A stretch of DNA of 20,759 bases from an uncultured Clostridia bacterium (GTDB lineage Bacteria; Bacillota; Clostridia; Christensenellales; CAG-917): positions 1-20,759 of the forward strand of contig CAKQMI010000032.1 of the NCBI GenBank assembly GCA_934254835.1. Reading direction: 5' to 3'. The notes beneath the pieces are model-generated. The model did not search any database. It saw nothing but the letters and a program-made list of their open reading frames with translations, and was not told the DNA's origin. The position numbers were made by a program, and so were the translations under genes. Below are positions 6,332-14,062 of this stretch, piece by piece (position 1 is the first letter of the stretch; each line of letters opens with the position of its first letter).

Positions 6332-6891
6332 TGTATAGTGCGCTTGCGCTGGACGGCATGTTCGTGTTTGTCATTGCGTTTTTTGTGATTGTCTTTTGCA
6401 TTATCGCCTCGTCGATAGTCAAGATGACGGCTGACCTCAAAAAACGCCAGAACAACGCCGACGGCAAAACACAACAGAATAATCAAAAGGATTTGCAGAC
6501 GTCGTCTGCCGATTCCGAGCACGACGAAATCATAAATCGCCGAATTGAAAACGCCAAAAAAGCGTCGGGCGGAGAGCGTCAAAACGCGTATAGCGCCAGA
6601 AAAGACGTGAAAACCATTGACGATACGTCGGGCAACGTCGTAAAGTCGAAAGATATTTGCGAGCAGGCAAAAGAGCCTGTCCCTCACAAACACCCGTCGG
6701 CAAGCGGGAAGGTGAGGGCTGAAAAAAAGCCGAAGTCCGACGCGCACGGCGACGAGGGTTGCGCCCACAACGACGTGCGATACGTCCTGGACGACGTAAT
6801 ACCAAAAGACGAAACCGACGAAAACGTGAAGGAATTGCAACGAGCCGTCGTTTGGAGCGAAATCCTATCAAATCCTAAATACAAAAAATAA
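6331..6891 (+). CDS. Single-pass membrane protein of unknown function linked to floA
   Basis: This 186-aa protein has one N-terminal transmembrane helix (about 9-30, FVFVIAFFVIVFCIIASSIV) followed by a basic KMTADLKKR stop. The long tail is highly charged and low in hydrophobic residues (about 36-165), so it is probably disordered and cytosolic. The end is different: DVRYVLDDVIPKDET, then LQRAVVWSEILSNPKYKK, a compact motif that looks conserved in type. I do not recognise a named family. The one-base overlap with floA (TAATG) implies coupled synthesis, so it could be a FloA/NfeD partner or a recruiter of cytosolic proteins to the microdomain. That role is inferred from position only. Confidence 0.75.
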   Translation: MYSALALDGMFVFVIAFFVIVFCIIASSIVKMTADLKKRQNNADGKTQQNNQKDLQTSSADSEHDEIINRRIENAKKASGGERQNAYSARKDVKTIDDTSGNVVKSKDICEQAKEPVPHKHPSASGKVRAEKKPKSDAHGDEGCAHNDVRYVLDDVIPKDETDENVKELQRAVVWSEILSNPKYKK

Positions 6892-6926
6892 AAGGAGTGC
6901 GACGTATATGCGTCGCACAAATAATT
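6891..6926 (+). promoter_or_regulatory. Shine-Dalgarno separated from the GH31 start by a perfect hairpin
   Basis: AAAGGAG (6891-6897) is followed at once by a perfect 8-bp stem, gtgcgacg (6897-6904) / cgtcgcac (6911-6918), with loop tatatg. Eight nucleotides (aaataatt) then lead to ATG 6927. The linear spacing from the ribosome site to the ATG is 29 nt, far too long. If the hairpin forms, the effective spacing is about 8 nt. The loop also contains an ATG (6908) in another frame that opens a 12-codon ORF. Confidence 0.6.
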
Positions 6927-6946
6927 ATGACAAAAGTGAAACTTGA
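6908..6946 (+). CDS. Possible 12-codon upstream ORF overlapping the GH31 start
   Basis: ATG at 6908, 10 nt after AAAGGAG, reads MRRTNNYDKSET and ends at TGA 6944-6946, beyond the GH31 ATG at 6927. If used, it would capture ribosomes from the only good Shine-Dalgarno sequence in the region and make GH31 synthesis dependent on reinitiation or on unfolding of the 6897-6918 hairpin. It competes with the idea that the hairpin simply shortens the spacer. Nothing but position supports it. Confidence 0.25.
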   Translation: MRRTNNYDKSET

Positions 6947-9311
6947 CGAAAGACTTATTGCTTTTACTTGTCCTTTGGCTTTGCAAAAGAGCGTGGTCAA
7001 AGGCAAAAATTTTCGCATAACCGTGCTGACCGACAGGCTTTTCCGTGTGGAAACGTCCAAGACGGATAAGTTTATCGACGACGCAACGCAGTCGGTGTGG
7101 TTCAGAAACTTGGAAACACCCGCATTCAAAACCGAAAATACCGAAAACGTCCTCAAAATTACGACGTCCGCCGTGTCCCTCGTTTTTGACAAGAACAGCG
7201 GAAAATGCAAAGTCGTTATGAAAGACGGCAGGATTGTCCCCGCAACAAACAAAGGAAACCTCAAGGGCACGCAACGCACCCTCGACGGAAACTTCGGCAT
7301 CTACAACTTCAAAAAAGGCATAATGAGCAAGACGGGCGTCGCGGTTTTTGACGACAAAAGTCTTATTCTGAACAAGGACGGCGAGGTCGAAGCCAGAAAA
7401 ACCGACACCGTCGACAAGTATATTTTTGCCTATGGCAACGATTTCCGCTCGGCACTCAAGGACTTTTTCAGAATAACGGGCGGTGCTCCGTTGGTGCCTC
7501 GGTTCGCATTCGGCAACTGGTGGAGCAGATATCGCGCCTATACTCAGCAGGAATACGTTGACCTTATGCAGAAGTTCATCGACAAGGATATACCCGTCAC
7601 CGTCGCGACAATCGATATGGACTGGCACTGGGTGAACGTCGACGAAAGATTCGGCACCGACTACAAACGCTCGGCGACGAACAAGTTGCAGGGCGCAGGC
7701 TGGACGGGATATAGTTGGAATACCGATTTGTTCCCCGACCACAAAGGCTTTTTAAGGTGGCTGAACGAAAAAGGATTGAAGGTGACGATGAATCTTCACC
7801 CGGCAGACGGCATACGCCACTTTGAGGATATGTACGAGGATATGGCGCGCGAGATGGGCATCGATCCCGACACGAAAACCGACATACCTTTCGATATGAC
7901 GGACAACCGCTATATCAACGCCTATTTCAAAACGGTAAATCACCCCTACGAGGACGAGGGCGTCGAGTTTTGGTGGATTGACTGGCAACAGGGCAAAAAA
8001 ACCGCGTTGTCGGGGCTCGATCCGCTGTGGGCGCTCAACCACTACTTCACTTTGGACAACGCCAGAAAACATCGTCCGCTCATACTTTCGAGGTATGCGG
8101 GCGTGGGCAGTCATCGCTATCCTTTGGGATTTTCGGGCGACAGTATCGTGCTGTGGTCGTCGCTTAAAAAACAGCCTTATTTCACCAACAACGCCTCAAA
8201 CGTCGGCTACACTTGGTGGAGTCACGATATCGGCGGACACATGCTGGGCGTGCGCGACGACGAATTGTATCTAAGGTGGGTGCAGTACGGCGTTTTCAGT
8301 CCTATCAACAGGCTCCATTCGTCCAACAGCGACCTTATGGGGAAAGAACCGTGGTCGTATCGCGCCGACGTTGACCATTTCGCAACGGAAGCATTAAGAT
8401 TTCGTCACAAACTGATACCGTACGTTTACACGATGAACTACAAAACGCACGTTGACGGGCGCGCTTTGTGCGAGCCTATGTACTACGCCTATCCCGACGA
8501 CAAAGACGCCTATAAGGTGAAAAATCAATATATGTTCGGCAGTGAACTGATGGTGTGCCCGATAGTCAGTCGCATAAGAAAAAGCACGGGTACGGCGTCG
8601 GTCAGGGCGTGGCTCCCGAAAGGCAGATGGACGGATATTTTCACGGGGCAGGTCTATCACGGCGAAAAGTTTCTGAAGTTGTTCAGGGGCGAGCCGTCCA
8701 TACCCGTCCTTGCGAAAGAGGGCGCGATTATACCCCTTTCGGGCGACGGCGGAAACTCGGTGAAAAACCCCGAAAATCTTGAAATTTTAATCTATCGCGG
8801 AAACAACGAATTCGTTTTGTACGAGGACGAGGGCGAGGATATGTCCTATGATACTTCGTTTGTCAAAACGAAAATGGAAGTCGGCGAAGACGACGGCAAG
8901 ACGATAACATTTGCGCTTAATCCCGCGGAGGGCGATTTGTCGCTTATCACTGAAAAAAGAAACGTCAGTTTCTCGTTTGCGGACGTGTCCAAAGCGCACG
9001 CCAAAGTGTATATAAACGACAAGGTTGTCCGTGACGAAGAATACAAAACCCAACCTATCGTGTGTTTAAGCGGTGTGAAACCGACGGATAAAGTCGTGAT
9101 TGTGCTGTCCGAATACAAAATCCGCGTCAATCCCGCGGGCAACGAAGTCATCGCAAAGATTATGGCGCGCTGGCAAAAAGGGTTTTTGATGAAGACCGCG
9201 CTTTATTCGCTTGTGAAGAAAAACGTCAAATCTCGCGATTATAAATCGGCGGTCAAACGCAGTCTTTTGCCAAAAAGAATTAAGGAAGAAATTTACGAAA
9301 ATATAGAGTGA
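6927..9311 (+). CDS. GH31-family alpha-glycosidase
   Basis: This 794-aa retaining exo-alpha-glycosidase is probably cytoplasmic, since no signal peptide is visible. The N-terminal beta-sandwich is about 1-185. The (beta/alpha)8 barrel starts near FAFGNWWSRYRAYTQQEY and includes TVATIDMDWHWVNV. The nucleophile is Asp352 in FWWIDWQQG, and the acid/base is Asp405 in LGFSGDS, after SRYAGVGSHRYPLGF. WWSHDIGGH also fits GH31. The nucleophile motif differs from the classical W-x-D-M-N-E of alpha-glucosidases, so glucose, galactose or GalNAc specificity stays open. A C-terminal beta domain is followed by an unusual basic helical tail (about 735-794). The in-frame GTG 6897 (10 extra residues) is rejected because it sits inside the ribosome site. 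It lies in the nfeD-floA run, 15 nt before yhhN. Confidence 0.9.
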   Translation: MTKVKLDERLIAFTCPLALQKSVVKGKNFRITVLTDRLFRVETSKTDKFIDDATQSVWFRNLETPAFKTENTENVLKITTSAVSLVFDKNSGKCKVVMKDGRIVPATNKGNLKGTQRTLDGNFGIYNFKKGIMSKTGVAVFDDKSLILNKDGEVEARKTDTVDKYIFAYGNDFRSALKDFFRITGGAPLVPRFAFGNWWSRYRAYTQQEYVDLMQKFIDKDIPVTVATIDMDWHWVNVDERFGTDYKRSATNKLQGAGWTGYSWNTDLFPDHKGFLRWLNEKGLKVTMNLHPADGIRHFEDMYEDMAREMGIDPDTKTDIPFDMTDNRYINAYFKTVNHPYEDEGVEFWWIDWQQGKKTALSGLDPLWALNHYFTLDNARKHRPLILSRYAGVGSHRYPLGFSGDSIVLWSSLKKQPYFTNNASNVGYTWWSHDIGGHMLGVRDDELYLRWVQYGVFSPINRLHSSNSDLMGKEPWSYRADVDHFATEALRFRHKLIPYVYTMNYKTHVDGRALCEPMYYAYPDDKDAYKVKNQYMFGSELMVCPIVSRIRKSTGTASVRAWLPKGRWTDIFTGQVYHGEKFLKLFRGEPSIPVLAKEGAIIPLSGDGGNSVKNPENLEILIYRGNNEFVLYEDEGEDMSYDTSFVKTKMEVGEDDGKTITFALNPAEGDLSLITEKRNVSFSFADVSKAHAKVYINDKVVRDEEYKTQPIVCLSGVKPTDKVVIVLSEYKIRVNPAGNEVIAKIMARWQKGFLMKTALYSLVKKNVKSRDYKSAVKRSLLPKRIKEEIYENIE

Positions 9312-9326
9312 GGATAAGGGGAAACA

Positions 9327-10010
9327 ATGGCTTTTATTTACGTTTTGGTGGCGATTACCGCAGTGCTGAGCGTGGTTATCGTCGCGCTTGAAAACAAAGG
9401 AATACTTGCGCTTAAATACGTCTTGAAGACGGTTGCGAGTTTATGCTTTGTGATGATTGCGCTACTGTCGCTGATTAAGGGCGGGTTCGACAACTGGAAG
9501 GTCCTTGTGATTGCGGGGTTAGTATTCGGAATGCTCGGCGACATTTTTCTTTCCAGCGAAAACGTCGTTGCCGACAAGAAGGCACTCGGCATTCTGACGG
9601 TTGCGGGCGGGCTGTTTTTTGCCGTCGGGCACGTCATATACGTCGTGTGGCTTTTGCGCTTTGTCGAAGGCTTCAATTATTATACGCTGTTTGCGGTGTT
9701 CGGAATGCCCGCGCTTTTTTTGGCGTTGTGCTTAACGAAGGTGATGAAGGCGGGAAAAATCGCACCTCTCGTCACCTTGTACGCAGGCTTTTTGGGCACT
9801 ATGCTGATGGGCGCGATAAACGTATTCGTACAGCTTGCGCCCGAGCGCATTGCCTCGCTGATACTTGCGGGCGGGATACTTTTTGCGGTGTCCGACACGA
9901 CGCTTGCCTATTACAACTTCGGACACAAAAACCAAACGAAAGTCAAATACCTTTATATGACGACTTATTACGTCGCGCAGATTTTGTTTGCGCTCACGCT
10001 GATATATTAG
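9327..10010 (+). CDS. YhhN/TMEM86-family membrane protein (probable lysoplasmalogenase)
   Basis: This 227-aa integral membrane protein has about seven or eight hydrophobic helices and almost no soluble part. Family landmarks are GMLGDIFL, with Asp72 (about 68-75), and FAVSDTTLAYYNF, with Asp190 near the C-terminus. These acidic residues lie in membrane segments and are thought to form the active site that cleaves the vinyl-ether bond of lysoplasmalogens. Anaerobic Clostridia often contain plasmalogens, so the activity is plausible. Other YhhN members may be general lipid hydrolases. The start follows a purine-rich AAGGGGAAA. GH31 ends 15 nt upstream and the aminotransferase begins 9 nt after the stop. 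Confidence 0.85.
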   Translation: MAFIYVLVAITAVLSVVIVALENKGILALKYVLKTVASLCFVMIALLSLIKGGFDNWKVLVIAGLVFGMLGDIFLSSENVVADKKALGILTVAGGLFFAVGHVIYVVWLLRFVEGFNYYTLFAVFGMPALFLALCLTKVMKAGKIAPLVTLYAGFLGTMLMGAINVFVQLAPERIASLILAGGILFAVSDTTLAYYNFGHKNQTKVKYLYMTTYYVAQILFALTLIY

Positions 10011-10019
10011 GAGGATAAC

Positions 10020-11180
10020 ATGTACGATTTCAACAAGATGATCAATCGAAAAGGTACAAGCAGTTGGAAGTACGATTTTTACGAGGAATACGGGAAACCC
10101 GACGACACCCTCTCGATGTGGATTGCCGATATGGATTGTCCCACCGTTCCCGAGGTTGTCGAGAAACTGAAAGACGTCGCGACTTTCGGGATATTCGGCT
10201 ACGGTCGCCCGATGCAAGGCTATTACGACGCCTTAAAACACTGGTACAAAACCCGCTTCGATATGGATTTCGAGGACGAACAAGTCGTGTTTACGCCGGG
10301 CATAGTGTTCGCGCTCAATATGGCGGTCAAAACTTTCACAAATAAGGGCGACGGCGTCCTTGTGATGCGCCCCGTCTATTATCCGTTTTTGAACGCCATC
10401 AAAAACAACGACAGAAAAATCGTCAACAGTCCGCTTGTTTATTCTTGCGGGAAGTACACGATAAACTTCGACGACCTTGAAAAGAAAATCGTCGATGAAA
10501 ATATAAAACTTATGCTGTTTTGCAATCCGCACAACCCCGTGGGGCGCGTTTATACAAAGGACGAGCTTGCGCGCGTTGCGGAAATCGCCAAAAAACACGG
10601 CGTATTCGTTTGCTCGGACGAAATCCACGGCGACTTCGTTTACGGTGGAAACAAACATATCTCGTTTTTGAATATCGACAGAGAAAACTGCATGGTTTGC
10701 ACCGCGCCCAGCAAGACTTTCAACCTCGCGGGATTGCAGACGTCAAATATCATTATCCCAAACGACGCTCGTCGCGCGGAATACAAAAAAACCGTCACTT
10801 CAACGGGCTACGAATTTCCCAACGTCTTTGGGCTGAACGCTTGCGAAACGGCGTATCGCACGGGCGAAAAGTGGCTGAAAGAACTTTTATCGCACATTCA
10901 CGGCAACTACGAATATATGGTGGATTTTTGCAAAAAGAAAATGCCACGCGTCAAAATTGCCGACCTTCAGGGGACTTATCTTCCGTGGTTCGATATGAAC
11001 GCCTACGGGCTTTCAAACGACGAAATCATAAAAAAGGTTGAAAAATCCGCAAAAATTTGGCTGGACGAAGGCACGCTGTTCGGAGACGAGGGCAGTGGCT
11101 TTATTAGATTTAATATCGCTTGTCCGCGCGAGGTCGTGGTCGAGGCGATGAACAGACTTTACGAGGCTTTTGAAAAATAA
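10020..11180 (+). CDS. MalY/PatB-type PLP-dependent cystathionine beta-lyase/aminotransferase
   Basis: This 386-aa fold-type I PLP enzyme has the PatB/MalY signature. The N-terminus DFNKMINRKGTSSWKYDF is followed by LSMWIADMDCPTVPEV, typical of C-S beta-lyases in the class I/II aminotransferase family. LFCNPHNPVGRVYTK and CSDEIHGDF (cofactor Asp) follow. Lys232 in APSKTFNLAGLQ is the Schiff-base lysine. The C-terminal FIRFNIACPR carries the carboxylate-binding Arg. The likely reaction is beta-elimination of cystathionine or cysteine conjugates, giving pyruvate, ammonia and a thiol. AGGAGG ends 6 nt before the ATG. The stop shares one base with the ABC transporter start, suggesting linked expression and perhaps export of a sulfur or amino-acid product. 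Confidence 0.9.
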   Translation: MYDFNKMINRKGTSSWKYDFYEEYGKPDDTLSMWIADMDCPTVPEVVEKLKDVATFGIFGYGRPMQGYYDALKHWYKTRFDMDFEDEQVVFTPGIVFALNMAVKTFTNKGDGVLVMRPVYYPFLNAIKNNDRKIVNSPLVYSCGKYTINFDDLEKKIVDENIKLMLFCNPHNPVGRVYTKDELARVAEIAKKHGVFVCSDEIHGDFVYGGNKHISFLNIDRENCMVCTAPSKTFNLAGLQTSNIIIPNDARRAEYKKTVTSTGYEFPNVFGLNACETAYRTGEKWLKELLSHIHGNYEYMVDFCKKKMPRVKIADLQGTYLPWFDMNAYGLSNDEIIKKVEKSAKIWLDEGTLFGDEGSGFIRFNIACPREVVVEAMNRLYEAFEK

Positions 11181-12949
11181 TGAAAAAACAAAAAAACCGC
11201 AAAGCGGGCGGTGAAAAATCCAAAAAAAAGGGGACGCTCAAGCGCATTTTCCCGTTTTATAAACCCTATCGCGGGTTGTTTGCACTGGACTTGTTGTCGG
11301 CGTTCATAATGTCGGTGGCGGGGCTTGTGTTCCCCGTGCTGGTCAGGGTTTTGATGTACGACGTACTGGGCGACGACTTCAAGTGGGCGTTCTTGTTCCA
11401 GATTGCGGGAATTATGATCGCCGTAAAAATCATCGAGGTTGCGTGCAAGTACTATATGACCACGGTCGGGCACATTATGGGCGCGCGCATTGAAAAGGAC
11501 ATCAGAATGAGCCTTTTCGACAAGTTTATGCGCCTGCCGACAAGTTTTTATGACGACAACAAAGTCGGCGAACTTATGAGTCGCTCCACAACCGACCTTT
11601 TCGATATTACCGAATGTACGCACCACTGTCCCGAGGAAATCTTTATCGTTATCGTTAAATTCGTCGGCACTTTTGCGTATCTGATGACGATAAACGTCGA
11701 GTTGACGCTCATCGTATTTGCGACGATTCCCGTTTTTGTCGTCGTGACGTATTTTTACAACAATCGCCTGAACCGCATTTTCAAGCAGAACAGAAAAAAG
11801 ATTGCCGAGCTTAATACGCACCTCGAAGACACTTTGTCGGGTATCCGCGTGGTAAAATCTTTTGCAACCGAGGATTTGGAAACAAAACGCTTTGAAAAGG
11901 ACAACGAAGATTTTGTCAAAATCAAGCGTCAAAGTTATTTGAATATGGGCGGATTTTTCTCGTCGGTGACGCTGTTTTCGAGTATCGTTTACATATTGAC
12001 GGCGGTCACGGGCGCGGCGTTTATACAAAAAGGACACATTAACACCGCCGACCTTATCACATATCTTCTGTTCGTCAACACCCTGCTCGGCACGGTCGAT
12101 ATTTTGGTGCAGTTTACCGAGCAGTATCAGCAAGGTATAGCAGGCTTCCAAAGATATTGCAACCTTATGGACACGCCCGAGGTTATTTCCGACAAAGACG
12201 GCGCAATCGATATCGAACGTTTTGACGGCGAAATCGAGTTTTCGGACGTTTCGTTCAAGTATAACGACGGCGTGGACGTATTAAATCACTTGTCGGTCAC
12301 CGTCGAAAAGGGCGAAAGCGTTGCAATCGTCGGTCCGTCGGGCGGAGGAAAAACCACGATGGTCAGCTTAATTCCGCGCTTTTACGACGTCAACGCAGGC
12401 TCGGTGAAAATCGACGGCAAGGACGTCAGGGATATTACGTTGCGCTCCCTTCGCAAGTGTATCGGTATCGTGCAACAAGACGTTTATCTTTTCAACGGCA
12501 CCGTCGCGGAAAACATTGCCTACGGCAATCCCGACGCAACGCTTGACGACGTGATTAAATCGGCGACGGCGGCGGGCGTCAACGAATTTGTCGATAAAAT
12601 GGCGGACGGCTACGACACGATTGTCGGCGAGCGCGGTGTAAAACTGTCGGGCGGGCAGAAACAGCGCATCAGTATCGCGCGTCTGTTTTTGAAAAATCCG
12701 CCCATTCTCATTTTGGACGAGGCGACGAGCGCGCTTGACAACGAATCCGAAAGAATGGTGCAAAAATCGCTGGATAAACTTGCCGAGGGCAGGACTACTT
12801 TGACCATCGCTCACAGGCTCACCACAATCAAAAACGCCGAAAGAATTTTGGTGCTCACCGAAAACGGCATCGCCGAGGACGGAAATCATAAACAGTTGAT
12901 GGAAAAGGGCGGACTATACGCAAATCTTTATCGCACCTACGAAAATTAA
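11180..12949 (+). CDS. ABC half-transporter, MsbA/LmrA-type exporter
   Basis: This 589-aa protein fuses a six-helix type I exporter transmembrane domain (about 35-330) to an ATPase domain (about 345-589). A lysine-rich N-terminus (KKQKNRKAGGEKSKKKG) precedes the first helix. Walker A is GPSGGGKTT (385-393), the Q-loop IGIVQQDVYLFNGTV, the signature LSGGQ (489-493), and Walker B ILILDE with Asp513 and catalytic Glu514. The H-loop is in TIAHRLTT. All catalytic residues are present, and no second half-transporter lies nearby, so it should act as a homodimer in the cytoplasmic membrane. The substrate is unknown: lipids, drugs or peptides. It starts inside the stop codon of the aminotransferase gene and ends the run that begins at nfeD. 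Confidence 0.92.
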   Translation: MKKQKNRKAGGEKSKKKGTLKRIFPFYKPYRGLFALDLLSAFIMSVAGLVFPVLVRVLMYDVLGDDFKWAFLFQIAGIMIAVKIIEVACKYYMTTVGHIMGARIEKDIRMSLFDKFMRLPTSFYDDNKVGELMSRSTTDLFDITECTHHCPEEIFIVIVKFVGTFAYLMTINVELTLIVFATIPVFVVVTYFYNNRLNRIFKQNRKKIAELNTHLEDTLSGIRVVKSFATEDLETKRFEKDNEDFVKIKRQSYLNMGGFFSSVTLFSSIVYILTAVTGAAFIQKGHINTADLITYLLFVNTLLGTVDILVQFTEQYQQGIAGFQRYCNLMDTPEVISDKDGAIDIERFDGEIEFSDVSFKYNDGVDVLNHLSVTVEKGESVAIVGPSGGGKTTMVSLIPRFYDVNAGSVKIDGKDVRDITLRSLRKCIGIVQQDVYLFNGTVAENIAYGNPDATLDDVIKSATAAGVNEFVDKMADGYDTIVGERGVKLSGGQKQRISIARLFLKNPPILILDEATSALDNESERMVQKSLDKLAEGRTTLTIAHRLTTIKNAERILVLTENGIAEDGNHKQLMEKGGLYANLYRTYEN

Positions 12950-12966
12950 AAATCGCGACAAAACTG

Positions 12967-12995
12967 TTGCTATTTAGCGTAAAAAAGCGTATAAT
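12967..12995 (+). promoter_or_regulatory. Promoter of asnA-asnS
   Basis: TTGCTA (12967-12972), a 17-nt spacer and a perfect TATAAT (12990-12995). Transcription should start near 13002, giving a leader of about 30 nt with GGAGGT (13020-13025) before ATG 13032. The leader is too short for a T-box or other riboswitch. No convincing terminator is seen after the upstream ABC gene, so some read-through is possible. Confidence 0.85.
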
Positions 12996-13031
12996 CTTTA
13001 CCATTAAAATAATTAACCCGGAGGTAGTTTT

Positions 13032-14024
13032 ATGGTAAACAAAGGTCCATCACTTCAACTAAGAACAACAGAAACGGCAATAAAGCTTATCAAAGACAAC
13101 TTTGAAAGACTACTTGCCGGCGCACTCAATTTACAGCGTGTTTCCGCACCCCTCATCGTTACGTCGGATTCGGGGCTCAATGACAACCTGAACGGCGTTG
13201 AACGTATCGTGTCTTTCGACGTTATGAACAACCCGGGCGTACAGTGCGAGGTCGTGCAATCCCTTGCAAAGTGGAAAAGATACGCGTTGAGTTATTACGG
13301 ATTTAAGGTTGACGAAGGCTTGTATACCGATATGAACGCCATTCGTCGCGACGATAAACTGGACAAGCTTCACAGCATTTACGTTGACCAGTGGGACTGG
13401 GAAAGGGTGATTTCCAAAGAGGAAAGAAACCTCGATTTTCTGAAAAGTATCGTGACGAAAATCGTCGGCGCGGTCAAGGACACCGCCAACATCGTCAACA
13501 TGCATTTCCCGCTCAATATGGTGAAAATCAACCGCGACGTAAAGTTTGTCACCACGCAAGAACTTGAGGATATGTACCCCGACAAGACTCCGTCCGAAAG
13601 GGAACAGCTCATCACCAAGGAGTACCGCACCGTATGCATTATGCAAATCGGCGGGAAACTGAAAAGCGGGGAAAAGCACGACGGTCGCGCGCCCGACTAC
13701 GACGACTGGTCGTTGAATTGCGACATTTTCTTCTGGCTGGACAGCATCGAAACCGCAATCGAAATTTCCAGCATGGGCATCAGAGTTACGCCCGAAGTAA
13801 TGAAAAAGCAACTGACGGAAGACGGCTCTTTGGACAGGCTGGAACTCCCCTTCCACAAGGCGCTTATGAATGACGAACTTCCGCTGACCATCGGCGGTGG
13901 TATCGGACAGTCGAGGCTTTGCATGTTGCTTCTCGGGAAGCGTCATATCGGCGAGGTGCAGGCGTCTGTCTGGCCCGAGGATATGATTGCTGATTGTGCA
14001 AAACAAGGCATTTATCTGCTGTAA
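13032..14024 (+). CDS. asnA: Aspartate-ammonia ligase (AsnA)
   Basis: This 330-aa ammonia-dependent asparagine synthetase makes asparagine from aspartate, ATP and ammonia through an aspartyl-AMP intermediate. The family sequence is continuous: SDSGLNDNLNGVERIVSFD (about 47-65), VVQSLAKWKRYAL, GFKVDEGLYTDMNAIRRDD (about 97-115), and YVDQWDWERVI. The C-terminal part shows ELPLTIGGGIGQSRLCMLLL, a class II synthetase-like ATP-binding motif. The length matches E. coli AsnA (330). GGAGGT before the ATG supports the start. The asnS gene begins 38 nt downstream with its own AAAGGA site, so the amino acid and its tRNA ligase are made together. Confidence 0.97.
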   Translation: MVNKGPSLQLRTTETAIKLIKDNFERLLAGALNLQRVSAPLIVTSDSGLNDNLNGVERIVSFDVMNNPGVQCEVVQSLAKWKRYALSYYGFKVDEGLYTDMNAIRRDDKLDKLHSIYVDQWDWERVISKEERNLDFLKSIVTKIVGAVKDTANIVNMHFPLNMVKINRDVKFVTTQELEDMYPDKTPSEREQLITKEYRTVCIMQIGGKLKSGEKHDGRAPDYDDWSLNCDIFFWLDSIETAIEISSMGIRVTPEVMKKQLTEDGSLDRLELPFHKALMNDELPLTIGGGIGQSRLCMLLLGKRHIGEVQASVWPEDMIADCAKQGIYLL

Positions 14025-14062
14025 TCGGCGGATAAAGTCTTGAATATAAAAAGGAACGTATT

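Noticed and set aside
13002..13031. Riboswitch or T-box before asnA
   Set aside because: The predicted leader is only about 30 nt and contains little besides the ribosome site.
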